From: Pseudomonas sp. UMAB-08
GTDB taxonomy: Bacteria; Pseudomonadota; Gammaproteobacteria; Pseudomonadales; Pseudomonadaceae
Direction of reading: 5' to 3'
NCBI RefSeq assembly: GCF_900095225.1
Contig: NZ_LT607424.1
Span: forward strand, 115,713-179,712
DNA length: 64,000 bases
Shown here piece by piece: positions 55,252-64,000 of this stretch. The stretch's first letter is position 1. Every line of letters starts with the position of its first letter. The notes under the pieces were generated by a model. It did not search any database. It was not told the origin of the DNA and saw nothing but the letters and a program-made list of their open reading frames with translations. A program made the position numbers and the translations under genes.

Positions 55252-56757
55252 GTGCCGCAACCCTTGCGTTTCGCTCAGGCGCTGTTGGCGCAGTTTACCC
55301 AGCTGTCCCGGGCTGACGATGGGGCGACCTTGCTGGGCGATTTCGTGCGTGCGTCCGCCGAGCTCAGCGCGTGTGAACTCAGTCAGTTGTATCTGCTGGA
55401 TGCCACGCATACCCGGCTCGTTCTGAATGCCGAATATTGGCAGGGACTTTTACAGCCAAGAGCCGCCACAAGCCTGCCTGCGGATTACGATGGCGAGCAG
55501 CTGCTGCAATACGCGCTGTGCCAAAACAAAGTGCTCAGCCTGTGCGAGTTGAATGCCAGCCTGCACGAGACCGGTTTTCTGCCACCGGGCGCAAAGCCTT
55601 GGAAATCACTGCTGTGCGTGCCACTGCTCGATCAACACAAGGCCGTCCGTGGTTTGTTGGTCTGCGCGAGTCGTGACCATCGCGAACTCGCGGGATTCGC
55701 CGATTCGCTGGGGCAACTGGGTTCGTTCGCCCTCGGGCAGATGCGCCTGCTGCAGCCATCGCGCCGATCACCCGGCGCGTCGCCTTCGTCGGTCGACGTG
55801 GTGCCGGTCGCCAGTGGCTTCGGACTGATCGGTAAAAGTCCGGCCATGCGCCAGACCTGCAAGCTGATCAGCAAGGTGCTGAACAACCCTTATACCGTGC
55901 TGCTCATGGGCGAAACCGGCACCGGCAAGGAGGTCGTGGCGCGCGCTATTCATGACAGCGGGTCGCGGAGTTCCAAAGCATTCATTGTGCAGAATTGCGC
56001 GGCGTTTCCTGAGAGCTTGCTGGAAAGCGAGCTGTTCGGTTACCGCAAAGGTGCTTTCACCGGTGCTGACCGTGACCGCGTGGGCCTGTTCGATGCGGCT
56101 GATGGCGGGACCCTGTTGCTCGATGAGATTGGCGACATGCCCCTGTCGCTGCAAGCGAAGCTTTTGCGTGTGCTGCAAGAAGGCGAGATCCGCCCGTTGG
56201 GTTCCAACGACACGCACAAAATCGACGTGCGCATCATCGCCGCGACTCATTGCGACCTTATTGCCCGGGTGGCCGATGGTCGCTTTCGCGAAGACCTGTA
56301 TTACCGCTTGGCGCAATTTCCCATCGAGCTGCCAGCGCTTCGGGACCGTGGCGGTGACGCGTTGGACCTTGCGCGGCATTTCGCCCGTCAGGCCTGCACC
56401 TTTCTCAAGCTCGATCAGTTGGACTGGTCCGACGCCGCGCTCGACCACCTGTGCGGCTACGCCTTCCCCGGCAATGTCCGCGAACTGAAGGGGCTCGTCG
56501 AGCGCGCCATTCTGCTGTGCGAAGGCGATGAGTTACTGCCCGAGCACTTTGCCCTGCGGCGTGCGCCAGAGCCGGCTGACGGTGGGCTGAACCTGCGCGC
56601 ACGCCTGGGGCAGATCGAACGCGGTCTGTTGCTCGATTGCCTGCGCAAGACCGATGGCAATCAAACCATCGCCGCCCGCCAATTGGGACTGCCACGTCGC
56701 ACCCTGCTGTATCGCATGGCTCGTTTGAATATCCGCGCTTGCGATGTGGGGAGTTGA
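55252..56757 (+). CDS. Sigma-54-dependent activator of the type VI locus
   Basis: The 501-residue enhancer-binding protein has a GAF-like sensor part (about 10-165), then the AAA+ core with Walker A GETGTGKE (220-227), an intact GAFTGA loop (267-272) and Walker B GGTLLLDEIG (285-294), and a C-terminal Fis-type helix-turn-helix (about 460-495). GAFTGA is needed to contact sigma-54, so it should be functional. It occupies the place of sfa2 in the P. aeruginosa H2 locus. The GTG at 55252 is the likely start. Confidence 0.92.
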   Translation: MPQPLRFAQALLAQFTQLSRADDGATLLGDFVRASAELSACELSQLYLLDATHTRLVLNAEYWQGLLQPRAATSLPADYDGEQLLQYALCQNKVLSLCELNASLHETGFLPPGAKPWKSLLCVPLLDQHKAVRGLLVCASRDHRELAGFADSLGQLGSFALGQMRLLQPSRRSPGASPSSVDVVPVASGFGLIGKSPAMRQTCKLISKVLNNPYTVLLMGETGTGKEVVARAIHDSGSRSSKAFIVQNCAAFPESLLESELFGYRKGAFTGADRDRVGLFDAADGGTLLLDEIGDMPLSLQAKLLRVLQEGEIRPLGSNDTHKIDVRIIAATHCDLIARVADGRFREDLYYRLAQFPIELPALRDRGGDALDLARHFARQACTFLKLDQLDWSDAALDHLCGYAFPGNVRELKGLVERAILLCEGDELLPEHFALRRAPEPADGGLNLRARLGQIERGLLLDCLRKTDGNQTIAARQLGLPRRTLLYRMARLNIRACDVGS

Positions 56758-56835
56758 GCCGCGCATGTCGATCCCGTTTTTGCACCCATCCCGTTCCTTG
56801 CAGCATTGCCTGCACTCACTCATGGAGACCCTCTG

Positions 56836-56976
56836 ATGTCCGTTCGTCACTGGCCGGCTGTCTTGCTGGCGCTGCTCATTTCAAGCGCCCTTGGCGGCTG
56901 TAGCGGCAACTACAAATTCAACGACGACACCTATCGTCCCCTGGGTGACCCGCATGTGGTCAATCGCGGCAAGTGA
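56836..56976 (+). CDS. 46-residue lipoprotein of the type VI locus
   Basis: The tiny protein has a signal peptide (residues 5-21) ending in the lipobox LGGC with Cys22 as lipid site, then about 24 residues (NYKFNDDTYRPLGDPHVV). It sits between the activator gene and fha, the place of the small orfX in the H2 locus. It lies 19 bp before the fha start. Its role is not known to me. Confidence 0.8.
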   Translation: MSVRHWPAVLLALLISSALGGCSGNYKFNDDTYRPLGDPHVVNRGK

Positions 56977-56995
56977 CCGCAAGGAGAGCAGCACG

Positions 56996-58177
56996 ATGGA
57001 ACTGGTTCTGGAAATACTAAACAGCGAACAGTCGGACCCTTCGCAGGTGAACCGCAAAGTGTTCACGGTGGCGGGCGGTTCGATTGGCCGCAGAGGGAAC
57101 GCCGACTGGCTGATTATCGACTCCACCAGCCAAGTGTCTCGCCGACACGCGCTGGTCAGCTATTGCGGCAGCCATTTTTGCCTGACCGATCTCAGCACCA
57201 ATGGTACCTGGGACAACACCACTGGCGAGCGGATGACGCGCGGGGATGAGCTGCGCATCGTAGACGGTGGTGTGTATCAGATGGGCCGCTTTGAAGTCCG
57301 GGCGCAGGTGCTGCGCGATTCCGTCGAGCCTGCCGCCGAGGTCAGCACTCCGACACCACCCTCGGGCAACCGGATGACCATTCCCGAGGATGCCTATTTC
57401 GGGCAGATGCCAATGGCTTCTGTGGATCAACCCTTCGCTTCGAGCATGCCTGCGCCAGAATCGCAGCAGTGCGCGGACTACGCGCCCATCGAGAGGGAGC
57501 ACGTGCGGACCCCTACGTTGGTGGCGCCGACGCCAACTGCTGAGCCCATCCCCGAGCCGCCACCGGCACCCCCCGCACATCAGGGCGAAGTGTTCTGGCA
57601 ACAATTTGCCCAGGCGCTAGGCATCGACATCGACGATCTGGACCCTGAGGGCAGAGAAGCCTTGGCGGTCAACACCGCCCGTTTGTTCAAACAGTGCATC
57701 GGTGGCTTGCAGCAGAGTTTGCGCACCCGCAGTGAGCTGAAAAACGAACTGCGCCTGGCACTGACCACTGGGCAGTACATCCACAAAAACCCGCTCAAGC
57801 ATGCCGTGAGCGCCAGCGAAGCCGTGAACAGTTTGCTGCTCGCCAGCAAACCTCAGTTAAGCGCGGAACAGGCGATCAGCAGGACGTTCCATGACCTGCA
57901 AGCGCACCAGGTGGCCTTGCTCAGCGCCAGCCGCGCGGCCCTGCGCAGCACTCTGGAGCATTTCGCGCCGCAGCACCTGACCCTGCGTTTCGAACGTGAT
58001 GGACACAACCCGCTGTTTGCAACTGCTGGCAGCCAGTGGCGCGCGTATGGCCGTTATCACCAGGCATTGAGCCAGGACGATGACTGGAGCGAACGCCTGC
58101 TGGCGCGCGACTTTGCCCACGCCTACGAAGAACAGGTCCGGCTGGTCGACAGCCTCCACACCGATTACCAAGGATGA
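56996..58177 (+). CDS. tagH: FHA-domain protein of the type VI locus
   Basis: The 393-residue protein has an N-terminal forkhead-associated domain (about 5-100; GRRGNADWLI, SRRHALVSY and LSTNGTW are the phosphothreonine-binding blocks). A proline-rich linker (about 150-195) and a C-terminal helical domain (about 200-393) follow. FHA proteins link phosphorylation to secretion. The ATG at 56996 has AAGGAG 9 nt upstream. A kinase/phosphatase pair is expected after tssM, outside the window. Confidence 0.92.
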   Translation: MELVLEILNSEQSDPSQVNRKVFTVAGGSIGRRGNADWLIIDSTSQVSRRHALVSYCGSHFCLTDLSTNGTWDNTTGERMTRGDELRIVDGGVYQMGRFEVRAQVLRDSVEPAAEVSTPTPPSGNRMTIPEDAYFGQMPMASVDQPFASSMPAPESQQCADYAPIEREHVRTPTLVAPTPTAEPIPEPPPAPPAHQGEVFWQQFAQALGIDIDDLDPEGREALAVNTARLFKQCIGGLQQSLRTRSELKNELRLALTTGQYIHKNPLKHAVSASEAVNSLLLASKPQLSAEQAISRTFHDLQAHQVALLSASRAALRSTLEHFAPQHLTLRFERDGHNPLFATAGSQWRAYGRYHQALSQDDDWSERLLARDFAHAYEEQVRLVDSLHTDYQG

Positions 58178-58182
58178 TGCAG

Positions 58183-58683
58183 ATGTCCGGCTTGAATATG
58201 TCCCGTTTCAAAACCCTGGGCGCCATCGCCATCCTGTTGCTGCTGGCGGGGTGCTCGACGCTGTCGCCGTATTCCAAACTGACCAAGCTCGATTTGAAGC
58301 TGACGGCCAGCGACCGACTCAACCCCGACCTCCACGGTCGACCTTCGCCGATTGTGCTGCGCTTGCTGGAGTTGAAGAACCCGGTGGCGTTCGAAAATGG
58401 CGATTTTTTCAGCTTGTATGAACGGCCCAAGGAATCGTTGGCGCCCGATTGGGTGGCCAGTGAAGAGCTGGAGTTACGGCCGGGCGAAAGCCTCGACCTC
58501 AAGCTCAGCGTCGACAGCGGCAGCCGCTATGTCGGCGTGCTGGCGGCCTATCGTGACCTGCCAGAAACCAAATGGCGCTATGTGATCCAGCTGTCGCCGA
58601 CCGAGCGGACCTACGCCGAGCTGCGCCTGGATCAGGCCGGTATCCACAACGCGCTTAATCCACTCGCCACGGCAGGAGACTGA
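58183..58683 (+). CDS. tssJ: Type VI outer-membrane lipoprotein TssJ
   Basis: The 166-residue lipoprotein has a signal peptide with lipobox LLAGC (Cys24) and the beta-sandwich that ties TssM to the outer membrane. The ATG at 58183 is chosen because AAGGA lies 9 nt upstream; starts at 58174 (overlapping tagH) and 58198 are possible. It ends 2 nt before tssK. Confidence 0.92.
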   Translation: MSGLNMSRFKTLGAIAILLLLAGCSTLSPYSKLTKLDLKLTASDRLNPDLHGRPSPIVLRLLELKNPVAFENGDFFSLYERPKESLAPDWVASEELELRPGESLDLKLSVDSGSRYVGVLAAYRDLPETKWRYVIQLSPTERTYAELRLDQAGIHNALNPLATAGD

Positions 58684-58685
58684 CC

Positions 58686-60017
58686 ATGAACGCCCATAAA
58701 GTGATTTGGCGCGAAGGCATGCTTCTGCGCCCGCAACACTTCCAGCACAACGACCGTTATTACGATAACCAGATGAAAACCCGCACCCAGTTGCTGGGGC
58801 GTTACATGTGGGGGTTTCTTGAGCTGGAGATCGAGGTAGAACCTTTAAAAATCGGCAAGCTGGTACTCAGTCGCGCAAGCGGCATTCTCCCCGACGGAAG
58901 CTTGTTTAACCTGGAGGGTCTTATCGAGCCGTTGATGGTGCAAGTGCCGCACAACATCGGCAAAACCTCGGTCTACCTCGGGCTGCCACTGATGACGGGC
59001 AACTACATCGAAGCCCGAGAGGAGAAAGATAAAGACGTGCTGGCGCGCTACACCATCTACGACAAGTCGATTGCCAATTCAAATGCCGGGGAGGGCATTG
59101 AAAGTCAGGTGCACTGCGGCCGACCGAATTTTTGTTTGCTGCTGGGCGAGCAACAGAGCGATCAGGTCTTTGTGACGCTGAAGGTGGGGGAGATCACTGA
59201 TTGCACGGAGGATGGCGGGGTCACGATGAATGACAGTTACTCACCGACGGTCATTCATTCGAAGGCTTCGAAGTATTTGCTGAGACGTTTGGACGAAGTG
59301 ATCCGGTTGGTGGACACCCGTTGTGCGGCCTTGGCCGAGCGCCTGAGCTCCAACGGCAAGATGGGTGGCTCTGAGGTGGGTGATTTCATGCTGATGCAGA
59401 TGATGAATCGCACGCAGTTGATCCTGCTTCATTACAAAGATCTGCAACACGTTCACCCCGAGGAGTTGTACCGCACGCTACTGACGGTGGTGGGTGAGTT
59501 ATCGACTTTCGCCAGCGCTAACAGGCGCGTACCCGTGACGCTCAACTATAGACACAGCGATCTGAGCCTGAGCTTTGAAGCCCTGTTGAATGTTTTCCGC
59601 CAATTGATGGCGATGGTGCTTGAAGAACATGCGACGCCGCTGCCGATCACTGCCCGCGATTACGGTGTTCAGGTCGCGATAATCGCCGACCATCAACATT
59701 TCGACAGCTCGACCTTCGTGCTGGTAGCCAGCGCCCATTGCACGGCTGAAGAACTGCGCAATCGCCTGCCTGCCCAGCTCAAGATCGGCACGGTCGAAAC
59801 CATCCGCAATCTGGTCAATCTACACCTGCCGGGCTTCAAGCTCAGACCGCTGCCCGTCGCCCCCCGGGAACTCGCGTTTCATGCCGACAAGGCCTATTTC
59901 ATTCTTGATCTGGACACCGAGGAATCGGCGCAACTGAAGAAATCCGGTGGTTTTGCGTTCCATGTGTCCAGCGAAATCGCAGCCCTTGAACTCGATTTTT
60001 GGGCGATCAAGAAATGA
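58686..60017 (+). CDS. tssK: Type VI baseplate adaptor TssK
   Basis: The 443-residue protein links the baseplate to the TssJLM membrane complex. It starts with the hallmark VIWREGMLLRPQHFQ and has the C-terminal receptor-binding-like domain (LELDFWAIKK at the end). Its stop overlaps the tssL start (ATGA). Confidence 0.96.
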   Translation: MNAHKVIWREGMLLRPQHFQHNDRYYDNQMKTRTQLLGRYMWGFLELEIEVEPLKIGKLVLSRASGILPDGSLFNLEGLIEPLMVQVPHNIGKTSVYLGLPLMTGNYIEAREEKDKDVLARYTIYDKSIANSNAGEGIESQVHCGRPNFCLLLGEQQSDQVFVTLKVGEITDCTEDGGVTMNDSYSPTVIHSKASKYLLRRLDEVIRLVDTRCAALAERLSSNGKMGGSEVGDFMLMQMMNRTQLILLHYKDLQHVHPEELYRTLLTVVGELSTFASANRRVPVTLNYRHSDLSLSFEALLNVFRQLMAMVLEEHATPLPITARDYGVQVAIIADHQHFDSSTFVLVASAHCTAEELRNRLPAQLKIGTVETIRNLVNLHLPGFKLRPLPVAPRELAFHADKAYFILDLDTEESAQLKKSGGFAFHVSSEIAALELDFWAIKK

Positions 60018-60910
60018 GTGATCTAACGACAGATAAACAACTCGGCGCGGATGATTTAACTGTTTACAACGGTGGATCTGGCCCAGGGCCCGGCATGGAG
60101 CCTCTGACGGGAGCGACAGCTTCGACCCGGGCCCAGGATCTGGAAGCCCAAAAAAACCAATCCGCCCAAAGCCATTCGCTCGACACCTACAGCGCGAGTA
60201 TCAACCCGCTGGTCGCCGCAGCCGCTCATGCGCTGTCGGCCGTTGCGGGGCTCAAAAACCTCGACAAGAAGGCCAACCTCGAAATCCTGCACAGCACGTT
60301 GTTGACTGACCTAAGGGCGTATCAAGCACATGCGGAAAAGCTCGGCGCCGAGCGTCATCTGCTGAATGACGCGTCCTATGTGCTCTGTACCTTTGTCGAT
60401 GAAGCAGTGCTGCAAACCGAAGCGAGCAAGGCCAGTAATTGGTCCAAGAATACGCTGTTGAACGCGCTACATCATAAAACCTCCGGAGGTGAAACGTTCT
60501 TTGAGATATTGACGAGCCATAGCATGAATCCGATCAAACACCTGCACCTGCTTGAACTGATGTACCTGTGTATGGCATTGGGATTCAGGGGTAAATACGG
60601 CGTCGATGGCCAGGAAAAGGCCGAGTTGGAAGACATCCGCGATGGCGTTTACCGAACCATTCGCCACCTGCGCGGCGACGTCCCGCGTGAGCTGTCACCC
60701 CATTGGCATGGCCTTCAGGACAAGCGCCGGAATCTGGTGCGCATCGTCCCGTGGTGGTTGGTCCTCCTGTTCACCCTGATGTGTCTGGCGGTCATGTATT
60801 CCGGGTTCGCCTGGGTACTGAGCGAACAGCGCGAGACCGTTCTTGAACCTTACCGTCAGCTTGATGCGGCAATGACTCAATCGCCGTTGCAGGACAGGGA
60901 TGCACGATGA
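60014..60910 (+). CDS. tssL: Type VI membrane protein TssL (DotU/IcmH)
   Basis: The 298-residue protein has a soluble cytoplasmic domain (about 50-240; LLTDLRAYQAHAEKLG) and one C-terminal membrane helix (about 254-276). It lacks a peptidoglycan-binding extension. The ATG at 60014 overlaps the tssK stop by 4 nt, and its own stop overlaps tssM by 4 nt. Confidence 0.94.
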   Translation: MSDLTTDKQLGADDLTVYNGGSGPGPGMEPLTGATASTRAQDLEAQKNQSAQSHSLDTYSASINPLVAAAAHALSAVAGLKNLDKKANLEILHSTLLTDLRAYQAHAEKLGAERHLLNDASYVLCTFVDEAVLQTEASKASNWSKNTLLNALHHKTSGGETFFEILTSHSMNPIKHLHLLELMYLCMALGFRGKYGVDGQEKAELEDIRDGVYRTIRHLRGDVPRELSPHWHGLQDKRRNLVRIVPWWLVLLFTLMCLAVMYSGFAWVLSEQRETVLEPYRQLDAAMTQSPLQDRDAR

Positions 60911-63900
60911 AAATACTCTTTAAAAAGCTGGCGACCTTCCTCGGAAAGACCTGGGTCTGGACGCTGCTGCTGGTGCTGTTGGCCGCGCTTGCGGTGTGGT
61001 TTTTGGGGCCGCTGCTGGCCGTTGACGATTACAAGTTCTGGGAAGACGCGAGCGCTCGATTACTGAGCATCAGCGCGTTGTGTCTGGCGTGGGGTTTGTT
61101 CGTCGTTTATGAAAGCTGGCGGAGCACTCAGCGTAAACAGGAGGCCGAAGGAAGCGAAGACGGCAAAGCCCGACAGCAGCGTGAGCAGGACATCGCGGAT
61201 AAAAATAAGCGCCTGCGCAAACTGTTCAAAAAAGCGCTTCGCACCCTGAAAACCGCCAGCCTGTATCGCGGACGCAGCGAGCGCTGGCGCAACGAGTTGC
61301 CGTGGTATTTGTTGATCGGCCCGGAGCAGAGCGGCAAGAGCAGCCTGCTGAAGCGCTCGGGTCTGGCGTTTCCACTCAACGACGTCGACACCAAGGCAGA
61401 GCCGAGCCCAACGTTTTACGAATGGTACTTCGGCGAACAGGGTGTGTTGATTGATACCGGTGGGTCCGTTCTGGATTCGAAGGACGATGCCGATCGACAC
61501 ACCTGGAAAACCCTCCTCAGCCTGCTGCGCACGCGGCGTCGAAACCGACCGCTCAATGGGGTCATTATTACGGTTCCAGCCGAGCTGTTGGGTCGCAAAA
61601 AAACCGACAGGCAGGATGATCTAAAACACCTCTCACTGACATTGCGCGACCGCTTGAAGGATATTCGTCAGCAGTTACGCGTTGATCTGCCGGTGTACCT
61701 GGTGCTGAGCAAAACTGATGAGATTGAGGGCTTCGAGGAGTTTTTCGATCAGCTCACAAAACAGGAGAGCGATCAGGTATTGGGTGCAAGCTTTGCCGAT
61801 GATCAGAACGGCAATGATCTCAGGGTATTGCGCCAGGAATTTGAAGTGTTGCTGCAACGCCTCAACAGCCAGGTGATCCCGCGCATGCATCAGGAGCGCA
61901 TGCCGGAGAGAAGTGCCGTTATTCTCGATTTCCCGCATAAGTTGGGCGCGATTGGCCCAGGCTTGTGCCAGTTCGTGAACGACACATTGGGCGGTAATCG
62001 CTACCAAAGTGCCAGCCGACTTCGCGGCTTCTACCTGACCAGCGCCACTCAGTCAGGCGTCCCGCTCAAGGGCGCTGAAAAAAGCGAAGCCGCCCTTCCG
62101 ATGTTCACCGGCTCGGCCCGCTTCATCAATCACCTGCTAAGCCACGTGATCTTCCCCGAAGCTGAACTTGCGGGCCTCAACAAGCGCGAGCGCCGCCGTA
62201 TCCATTGGGGGCAGCGTGCGTTGTACGTGATGGCATTTTCTGCACTGGGAGTGTTCGGCCTGCTCTGGGCCCTTGGCTTTTCTGCCAACCACAGCCGTCT
62301 TGAGCAACTGCGTGAGTTCGCGCAAAACCTGACCAAACAGCACGCCGAGTTGGCGCCTCAAGATGACGCCATGGCCGCGCTTCAGCTGTTGGACACGGGC
62401 TACGCCGCAAGCCGCGTATTCCCTGCGCTCAGTGATGTGCAGTTGCATGAACGCAACGGGCTTTATCAGGGCGAGCCGAGTTACCCGGTGCTCGACGATG
62501 CTTATCAGCGTGAATTGAAAGAACAACTGTTGCCACGCGTCGCCCGCACCCTTGAAGCGCATGTGCGCGCCAACATGAATGATCGCGAGCGGCTCTTGGG
62601 CAGCCTGCGCGCCTACCTGATGCTCAACCTCACCGAGCGCCGGGATTCGACCTGGCTCAAGGAGTGGGTCGCAGCCGATTGGTCGCTGCGCTACATCGGC
62701 AACACCCCGGTGCAGAACGGCTTGAACGAGCATTTCAATCGTCTGCTCACACACGGGTTTGTCTATCCACTTAACGATGGTTTGGTGGCCCAGGCACGTC
62801 AGGTCCTGAGGGCCGAATCGCAATCCGCCGTGGTGTATCGCGCCCTGCGTGAACAAGCCAACAGCTTGCCGGAATACCGCCTCAGCCAGCACCTCGGCCC
62901 ACAAGGCGCGTTGTTCAGCGGCACCGATTACCTGATTCCTGGCTTCTATACCCAACGCGGTTCTCAGCAATTTTTCACCACCCAGGGTGCGAGTCTGGTG
63001 AACGAAATCCTGCGTGATAACTGGGTACTGGGTGAAAGCACCGGCATCAGCGGCATGGACTTGCGCCGCTTGATGGTCGAGCTGGAGCAGCTGTATTTCC
63101 GCGACTACGCCAACCATTGGGGCGAAGCCATCGGCCAGTTGGGCTTGCAACCGTTCAGCAGCGCGGGTGAGGGCGCTAGCCAGCTCGCCGGCCTGACCGC
63201 CGCCAATTCACCGCTGCTGCAACTGTTGGTGGAAGTGCGCGACAACACCCGTTTCCCGGACCTCAGCGAAAGTACCGAGCAACTGGCCGAAGCGGTCGGC
63301 GATGCGGGCGGCAAATTAGGCGCTGTAGGTAAAGTCGCCGCTGCGGCAGCGGGTAAGGCGCAAGGCGCACTCGCCAAAAGTCTGCCGGACACTGCAAAGA
63401 AATCCATGCAGCGTCGTTTCGAACCGCTGCATCAACTGCTGGACGCCAACAACGGTCCGGCGGCAGAGCTGATGCCGACCTTGCAAGCGCTCAACGACCT
63501 GCAATTACAGGTCGCGAGCCTGGCGCGTTCCAGTCAGCCGGAACAGGCGGCTTACGAAATGGCGAAACTGCGCATGAACGGCCAGCGTGATGCGCTGAAC
63601 AGCCTGCGCGGTGCAACCAGCCGCTTGCCACGCCCCGTCAGTGGCTGGCTGGACGTGCTGGCCGAAGACACCTGGATGCTGGTGCTCAACGATGCCTATC
63701 AGTACCTGAATCAGCGTTATCAGAGCGAACTGCATGCGTTCTACAGCAAGGGCCTGCACCAGCGCTACCCGTTCAATGCCCACAGCACCAGCGACGTCGC
63801 CATCAGCGATTTCCGCGAGTTCTTCAAAGCGCAGGGCGTGGCGGATCGGTTCTTTGACACCTACATGCGGCCCTTCGTCAGTGGCACTGCGGGCAACTAC

Positions 63901-64000
63901 CGCTTGCGCAGCATCGACGGCCGCAGCTTGCCGATGTCGCGCTTGTACCTGACGCAAATGGGCCACGTGCAGGTCATTCGCCAAAGCTTCTTTGCGCAGA
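60907..64000 (+). CDS. tssM: Type VI membrane protein TssM (IcmF), 3' end outside window
   Basis: At least 1031 codons are open to the right edge. Two N-terminal membrane helices (about 17-37 and 51-69) precede a cytoplasmic NTPase domain with Walker A GPEQSGKSS (138-146). A third helix (about 440-460) leads into the periplasmic part. The protein spans the envelope with TssL and TssJ. Full-length members are about 1150-1200 residues, so about 120-170 residues are missing only because the window ends. Confidence 0.95.
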   Translation, partial: MKILFKKLATFLGKTWVWTLLLVLLAALAVWFLGPLLAVDDYKFWEDASARLLSISALCLAWGLFVVYESWRSTQRKQEAEGSEDGKARQQREQDIADKNKRLRKLFKKALRTLKTASLYRGRSERWRNELPWYLLIGPEQSGKSSLLKRSGLAFPLNDVDTKAEPSPTFYEWYFGEQGVLIDTGGSVLDSKDDADRHTWKTLLSLLRTRRRNRPLNGVIITVPAELLGRKKTDRQDDLKHLSLTLRDRLKDIRQQLRVDLPVYLVLSKTDEIEGFEEFFDQLTKQESDQVLGASFADDQNGNDLRVLRQEFEVLLQRLNSQVIPRMHQERMPERSAVILDFPHKLGAIGPGLCQFVNDTLGGNRYQSASRLRGFYLTSATQSGVPLKGAEKSEAALPMFTGSARFINHLLSHVIFPEAELAGLNKRERRRIHWGQRALYVMAFSALGVFGLLWALGFSANHSRLEQLREFAQNLTKQHAELAPQDDAMAALQLLDTGYAASRVFPALSDVQLHERNGLYQGEPSYPVLDDAYQRELKEQLLPRVARTLEAHVRANMNDRERLLGSLRAYLMLNLTERRDSTWLKEWVAADWSLRYIGNTPVQNGLNEHFNRLLTHGFVYPLNDGLVAQARQVLRAESQSAVVYRALREQANSLPEYRLSQHLGPQGALFSGTDYLIPGFYTQRGSQQFFTTQGASLVNEILRDNWVLGESTGISGMDLRRLMVELEQLYFRDYANHWGEAIGQLGLQPFSSAGEGASQLAGLTAANSPLLQLLVEVRDNTRFPDLSESTEQLAEAVGDAGGKLGAVGKVAAAAAGKAQGALAKSLPDTAKKSMQRRFEPLHQLLDANNGPAAELMPTLQALNDLQLQVASLARSSQPEQAAYEMAKLRMNGQRDALNSLRGATSRLPRPVSGWLDVLAEDTWMLVLNDAYQYLNQRYQSELHAFYSKGLHQRYPFNAHSTSDVAISDFREFFKAQGVADRFFDTYMRPFVSGTAGNYRLRSIDGRSLPMSRLYLTQMGHVQVIRQSFFAQ

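Overview
The window comes from a Pseudomonas chromosome, most likely the P. fluorescens complex. This is inferred from the gene order dnaA-dnaN-recF-gyrB / rpmH-rnpA-yidD-yidC-mnmE / mnmG-rsmG-parA-parB / atpIBEFHAGDC-glmU-DeoR regulator-glmS, from the Pseudomonas-type parS palindromes, and from REP-type repeats. It contains the replication origin: a cluster of DnaA boxes and an AT-rich stretch between dnaA and rpmH. A second region with the same layout lies upstream of mnmG.

Positions 1-7945 (minus strand) are one end of a Tn7-like transposon. Its core is tnsA-tnsB-tnsC-tniQ, each gene overlapping the next by 4 nt. Coupled small genes follow: a small helix-turn-helix-like protein, a ParS/Xre-type antitoxin-like protein without a toxin, a zinc-ribbon protein, and an unknown protein running off the left edge. 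Three AGTTAC-centred repeats just outside tnsA look like transposase-binding sites at the element's right end.

Positions 8176-17536 are a defence-type island. On the plus strand are a gene for an HsdM/HsdS-like fusion whose methylase motifs are degenerate, an XRE-type regulator and a small protein. On the minus strand are a truncated nuclease-like gene and a complete type I restriction-modification set (hsdM-hsdS-hsdR). The dead methylase/specificity fusion with its two small partners is the best candidate here for an undescribed system.

Positions 17806-44922 are conserved core: replication (dnaA, dnaN, recF, gyrB), ribosome and tRNA maturation (rpmH, rnpA, mnmE, mnmG, rsmG), membrane insertion (yidD, yidC), chromosome partition (parA, parB), ATP synthase, and amino-sugar synthesis (glmU, glmS). 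Two parS sites lie inside recF. Perfect DnaA 9-mers are strongly over-represented from about 22.7 to 45 kb, including inside genes.

Positions 44923-45704 hold the glmS terminator, an apparently empty attTn7 region and a broken group II intron reverse-transcriptase fragment. From 45705 to the right edge is a type VI secretion locus, tssA-B-C-E-F-G-H, a sigma-54 activator, a 46-residue lipoprotein, fha, and tssJ-K-L-M. Its order resembles the H2-T6SS of P. aeruginosa, and a third perfect parS site lies between tssE and tssF. No tRNA, rRNA or CRISPR array was seen.
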